A stretch of DNA of 64,000 nt from Lysinibacillus xylanilyticus (lineage in GTDB: Bacteria > Bacillota > Bacilli > Bacillales_A > Planococcaceae). The stretch covers positions 1,866,809 to 1,930,808 of the forward strand of contig NZ_LFXJ01000005.1 in NCBI RefSeq assembly GCF_001183605.1, in the 5' to 3' direction. Every line of letters starts with the position of its first letter. Positions within the stretch are counted from its first letter, which is position 1. Shown here piece after piece: positions 61,213 to 64,000 of the stretch. Below the pieces are notes generated by a model. It saw only the letters and a list, made by a program, of their open reading frames with translations. It ran no database searches and had not been told where the DNA came from. A program made the position numbers and the translations under genes.

Positions 61213-63099
61213 TTATCCGTTTACGATTTCATCTAAATACGACCATCTTTCAATAAGGTGTTCATATTGTGCATTTAGCTCATCCAGCTTCGCCGTTAAC
61301 TCCTGTAGCTTTGTAAAGTCAGCACCAGCGTTGGCGATACCTTCTTCTGTCTCCATTATCGCTGTTTCTGTCTTCTCTATTTCATCAGCGATAGTTTCCC
61401 ATTCTTTTTGCTCTTTAAAAGATAATTTTTTCTTGTCTGATTTAGGCTTTTCTGTCTTTGTTTTTTCGACTTTTGGAGTCTCTACTTTTACAGTTGCTTC
61501 CTGTTCACGCTTTAGTAAATATTCACTGTAAATATCAAGCATCTCTTCAACATGCCCAAGACCATCTAAAATCCACAGCTTTTTCGCGATTCGATCTAAG
61601 AAAAAGCGATCGTGGGATATAGTTATAACGACACCAGGGAAATGCTCAATGAAATCCTCAAGCACACCTAATGTTTCAATATCTAAATCATTTGTAGGCT
61701 CATCTAGTAACAGTACGTTTGGTTGCTCCATTAATAATCGTAATAAATGCAGACGTTTACGCTCACCACCTGATAATTTACCGATAGGTGTACCGTGAGC
61801 ATTGAGTGGGAATAAGAAACGCTCGAGCATTTGAGCAGCCGAATAACGTACACCCTCTGCATCTGTAATATCATTTGAAGCTTCTCGGATATATTCAATC
61901 ATGCGCTCATTTTCATTCATTTTAGGTAAAGTTTGTTTGAAATGCGCTAACTTCACTGTCGAACCAACAAGAATTTCACCAGCATCAGGTGACAGCTCGC
62001 CTGCTAGCATATTCAATAATGTTGATTTTCCTACACCATTAGCCCCGATAATACCGATTCGATCGCCCTGCTGTAGTAAAAATGAAAAGTTTTCAAGGAT
62101 TTTTTGATGGCCAAATGCCTTTGAAATATTTTCAGCCTCTAAAACCTTCCGACCTAGACGCGTTGTTGCTAGTCCCATTTCAAGAGAAACATCCTCAGAT
62201 TTACGCTCCAAGTTCTCCTCTAAGTGCTCGAAGCGCTGGATACGTGCCTTCTGCTTCGTAGAACGCGCCTTTGCTCCACGACGAATCCATTTTAATTCTG
62301 AGCGATAACGGTTACGGTCTTTTTGTGCCGAGGCTGCTTTCATTTCCTCACGAATAGCACGTGCTTCTAAATAATCCCCATAATTCCCAGTATGTCGGTA
62401 TAATGTTTGATCAGCTAGCTCGTAAATATGAGTAGACAGCTCATCTAAGAAATAACGATCATGGGTAATAAATATAACTGCTCCCTTTAATCGTAAAACC
62501 ATTTCCTGTAGCCACTCAGTTGATTGCACATCCAAATGGTTGGTAGGCTCGTCCAATAAATAAAGATCTGCCGGCTCAATTAATACTTTTGCTAAAGCAA
62601 CGCGCTTTTGCTGACCGCCTGAAAGTGTTAAAACTTCTTTATCAAACATTTCAATTCCAAGCTTCGTAAGGGCGGTTTTAGCAAGTGCATTGACATCCCA
62701 TGCCTGCTCCTCATCCATACGATGCTGCAAACTAAATAACGTTTTTTGTAAACTTTCTGAAGTCGGGTTTAACGCAAGTGCAGCAACCGTTTCCTCATAT
62801 TCACGATTAAGTTTTAAAATAGGTGAATCCCCTGCAAACACTGCCTGTAACACCGTTACTCCGCTTTCAAAAGTAGGCTCCTGTGGTAAATAAGCTACAC
62901 GGTATTTATTTGGGCGGTCAACATTCATTGCATCCGCTTCGATTTCACCAGCTAAAATAGAAAGCAATGTAGATTTACCAGTACCATTAATACCAATTAA
63001 CCCAGCTCGCTCCCCTTCATAAATCGTAAATTCAATATTTTGAAAGAGCGTTTTATCGCCCACTGTTTTCGTTAAATTTTGTACTATTAAATGACTCAT
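61213..63099 (-). CDS. yfmR: ABC-F ATPase, Uup/YfmR-like
   Basis: Soluble twin-cassette ATPase of 628 aa acting on ribosomes. Cassette 1: GINGTGKSTLL, LSGGQQKRVALAKVL, LLDEPTNHLD. Linker with KWIRRGAKARSTKQKARIQR (P-site tRNA interaction motif). Cassette 2: GANGVGKSTLL, LSGGERKRLHLLRLL, LLDEPTNDLD. A C-terminal coiled coil (about 560-625) preceded by a Lys/Pro/Thr-rich linker is the Uup/YfmR mark. The B. subtilis YfmR relieves ribosome stalls together with EF-P. No resistance leader seen. Confidence 0.9.
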   Translation of the reverse strand: MSHLIVQNLTKTVGDKTLFQNIEFTIYEGERAGLIGINGTGKSTLLSILAGEIEADAMNVDRPNKYRVAYLPQEPTFESGVTVLQAVFAGDSPILKLNREYEETVAALALNPTSESLQKTLFSLQHRMDEEQAWDVNALAKTALTKLGIEMFDKEVLTLSGGQQKRVALAKVLIEPADLYLLDEPTNHLDVQSTEWLQEMVLRLKGAVIFITHDRYFLDELSTHIYELADQTLYRHTGNYGDYLEARAIREEMKAASAQKDRNRYRSELKWIRRGAKARSTKQKARIQRFEHLEENLERKSEDVSLEMGLATTRLGRKVLEAENISKAFGHQKILENFSFLLQQGDRIGIIGANGVGKSTLLNMLAGELSPDAGEILVGSTVKLAHFKQTLPKMNENERMIEYIREASNDITDAEGVRYSAAQMLERFLFPLNAHGTPIGKLSGGERKRLHLLRLLMEQPNVLLLDEPTNDLDIETLGVLEDFIEHFPGVVITISHDRFFLDRIAKKLWILDGLGHVEEMLDIYSEYLLKREQEATVKVETPKVEKTKTEKPKSDKKKLSFKEQKEWETIADEIEKTETAIMETEEGIANAGADFTKLQELTAKLDELNAQYEHLIERWSYLDEIVNG

Positions 63100-63318
63100 T
63101 ACACTTGTCCATCTCTTTCATTTAGGTGTTGTTTAGTGACCATACTACTTTTTATATGTAGTTTATTATTGATATCCATTTTTATCATAACACCAAATGA
63201 CAGGTAAACAAAGGACAACAAACTCTTGTTAGCTATCTAAAAAAATGCCTTCTCCATTAACTGCAAAATGAAGAAGAGCGAGGGTATGTAAAAAATTTCT
63301 TGAAAATCTCAAAAAAAA

Positions 63319-63347
63319 ATCCGGATAGAACATAATTCTATCCGGAT
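63319..63347 (-). terminator. Terminator of the DASS carrier gene
   Basis: Stem ATCCGGATAGAA / TTCTATCCGGAT with a 5-nt loop; T9 on the minus strand. Confidence 0.92.
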
Positions 63348-63363
63348 ACAGAAGCTAATTATT

Positions 63364-64000
63364 TCACCAATAACCTAGAAGCTTCCACCATAATCCTCCT
63401 ACTACAACAAAGATCAGAATGGTAACAACTGATACTACAAATCCAACTGTCCACCATTTTTTTTGGTCAATATAACCTGCACCAAAGAAGACCGGTGCTG
63501 GGCCAGAACCATAATGAGTAGTGGCGCCAAATAAATTACTAAATGCCGCTAATAATATAGCTGCTAACATGGCAGGTGCTCCCGCTTGCAACATAACAGA
63601 TAAAAATGCTGCATACATCGCACTAATATGCGCAGTGGAACTCGCAAAGAAATAATGAGAATAGAAATAAACTAAAGCTAATATGAGAACAGCCCATATC
63701 CAACTATACCCAGATACAAGTCCACCAACTTCATTACTAAACCACGGAATCAACCCCAGTTTGTTCATAAATGATGCCATCATAAATAGCGTTGCAAACC
63801 AAATTAGTGTATCCCATGCTCCTTCTTCCTTTTTAATATCTGCCCATGTTAATACATCTAACAATAACAGCAATGAAAGACCTATAAGAGCTGCAGTAGT
63901 AGCACTAATGCCTAAGTAATCTCCGCCAATCCATAACGACAGCACAACTACAAATACTACGATCATTCGTTTTTCAGAACTTTTCAGAGGACCAAATTCC
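63364..64000 (-). CDS. DASS-family anion/dicarboxylate carrier (3' part)
   Basis: C-terminal 212 residues of a divalent anion:Na+ symporter (CitT/SdcS/YflS type); the frame is open to the right edge, so the 5' part lies outside the window. Six to seven spans remain. DTLIWFATLFMMASFMNKLG, SHYFFASSTAHISAMYAAFL (20) and ATTHYGSGPAPVFFGAGYI are conserved sites of the family, including the second ion-binding SNT-like region. Imports or exchanges citrate, succinate, malate or 2-oxoglutarate; which one cannot be told. Confidence 0.9.
   Translation of the reverse strand, partial: EFGPLKSSEKRMIVVFVVVLSLWIGGDYLGISATTAALIGLSLLLLLDVLTWADIKKEEGAWDTLIWFATLFMMASFMNKLGLIPWFSNEVGGLVSGYSWIWAVLILALVYFYSHYFFASSTAHISAMYAAFLSVMLQAGAPAMLAAILLAAFSNLFGATTHYGSGPAPVFFGAGYIDQKKWWTVGFVVSVVTILIFVVVGGLWWKLLGYW

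Noticed and set aside
1-64000. tRNA, rRNA, prophage or restriction/CRISPR defence islands
   Set aside because: No clover-leaf sequences, no rRNA motifs, no structural phage genes and no restriction or defence enzyme motifs were seen in either strand.

Overview
The window reads as a low-GC Gram-positive chromosome segment. Promoters and ribosome-binding sites are Bacillus-like, stop codons are followed by GC-stem/T-run terminators, TTG and GTG starts are common, and a proline T-box is present. Gene content (lutRABC, ccdA/CheY-like/ccdC, YvrJ/DUF2922/DUF1659, CvfC, a YfmR-type ABC-F protein, DASS carrier) and intergenic repeats with a TTGATTTCCGTTCCGACTGG-type core fit Lysinibacillus or a close Planococcaceae/Bacillaceae relative. 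The genus is an inference. No rRNA, tRNA, CRISPR array or intact prophage was seen.

Layout. 0-9 kb: end of a decayed transposase, a chemotaxis receptor, a DinB-like protein, an ECF sigma/anti-sigma pair, a SCO1 copper lipoprotein, three tiny conserved proteins, and the cytochrome c maturation group ccdA/CheY-like/ccdC facing DUF2621. 9-13 kb: lactate oxidation operon lutABC behind its regulator lutR. 13-23 kb: an MFS exporter divergent from an XRE-TPR regulator with twin operators, a MutS2 paralogue without the Smr nuclease, RarD, a coiled-coil/HTH protein, TelA and a carbohydrate-binding secreted protein. 23-31 kb: two ABC export loci, one run by PadR and one by TetR, each with visible palindromic or repeated operators, then a TetR/SDR divergent pair. 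31-44 kb: BrnQ, carboxylesterase, LysR, DUF1835, LysE, T-box-controlled proBA, EamA, a PfkB kinase, RDD, and a nucleotidyltransferase gene broken by a repeat. 44-57.4 kb: MarR, then a PucR regulator converging on a ten-gene operon. 57.4-60 kb: repeats, gene fragments, an IS1595-like remnant and one unrecognised intact gene. 60-64 kb: CvfC, ABC-F and the 3' part of a DASS carrier.

The main candidate for an undescribed system is the ten-gene minus-strand operon at 46.5-57.4 kb. It joins a complete Dpp/Opp-type importer (binding lipoprotein, two permeases, two ATPases) to an M20 amidohydrolase, a DmpA-type P1 aminopeptidase, a tartrate/D-malate-type dehydrogenase, an SDR and an aldehyde dehydrogenase. 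The adjacent PucR gene overlaps the operon's 3' end tail to tail. The simplest reading is uptake of an amide- or peptide-linked compound, hydrolysis, and oxidation of the hydroxy-acid/aldehyde products. The substrate cannot be read from sequence.

A second theme is small structured repeats. One family, bounded by an AATT...AATT inverted motif on the left and an ATGAAGATAAA-like right end, occurs three times. One copy sits between the lutC stop and its terminator, one lies just upstream of the catabolic operon, and one interrupts the nucleotidyltransferase gene, which shows that the family has moved.
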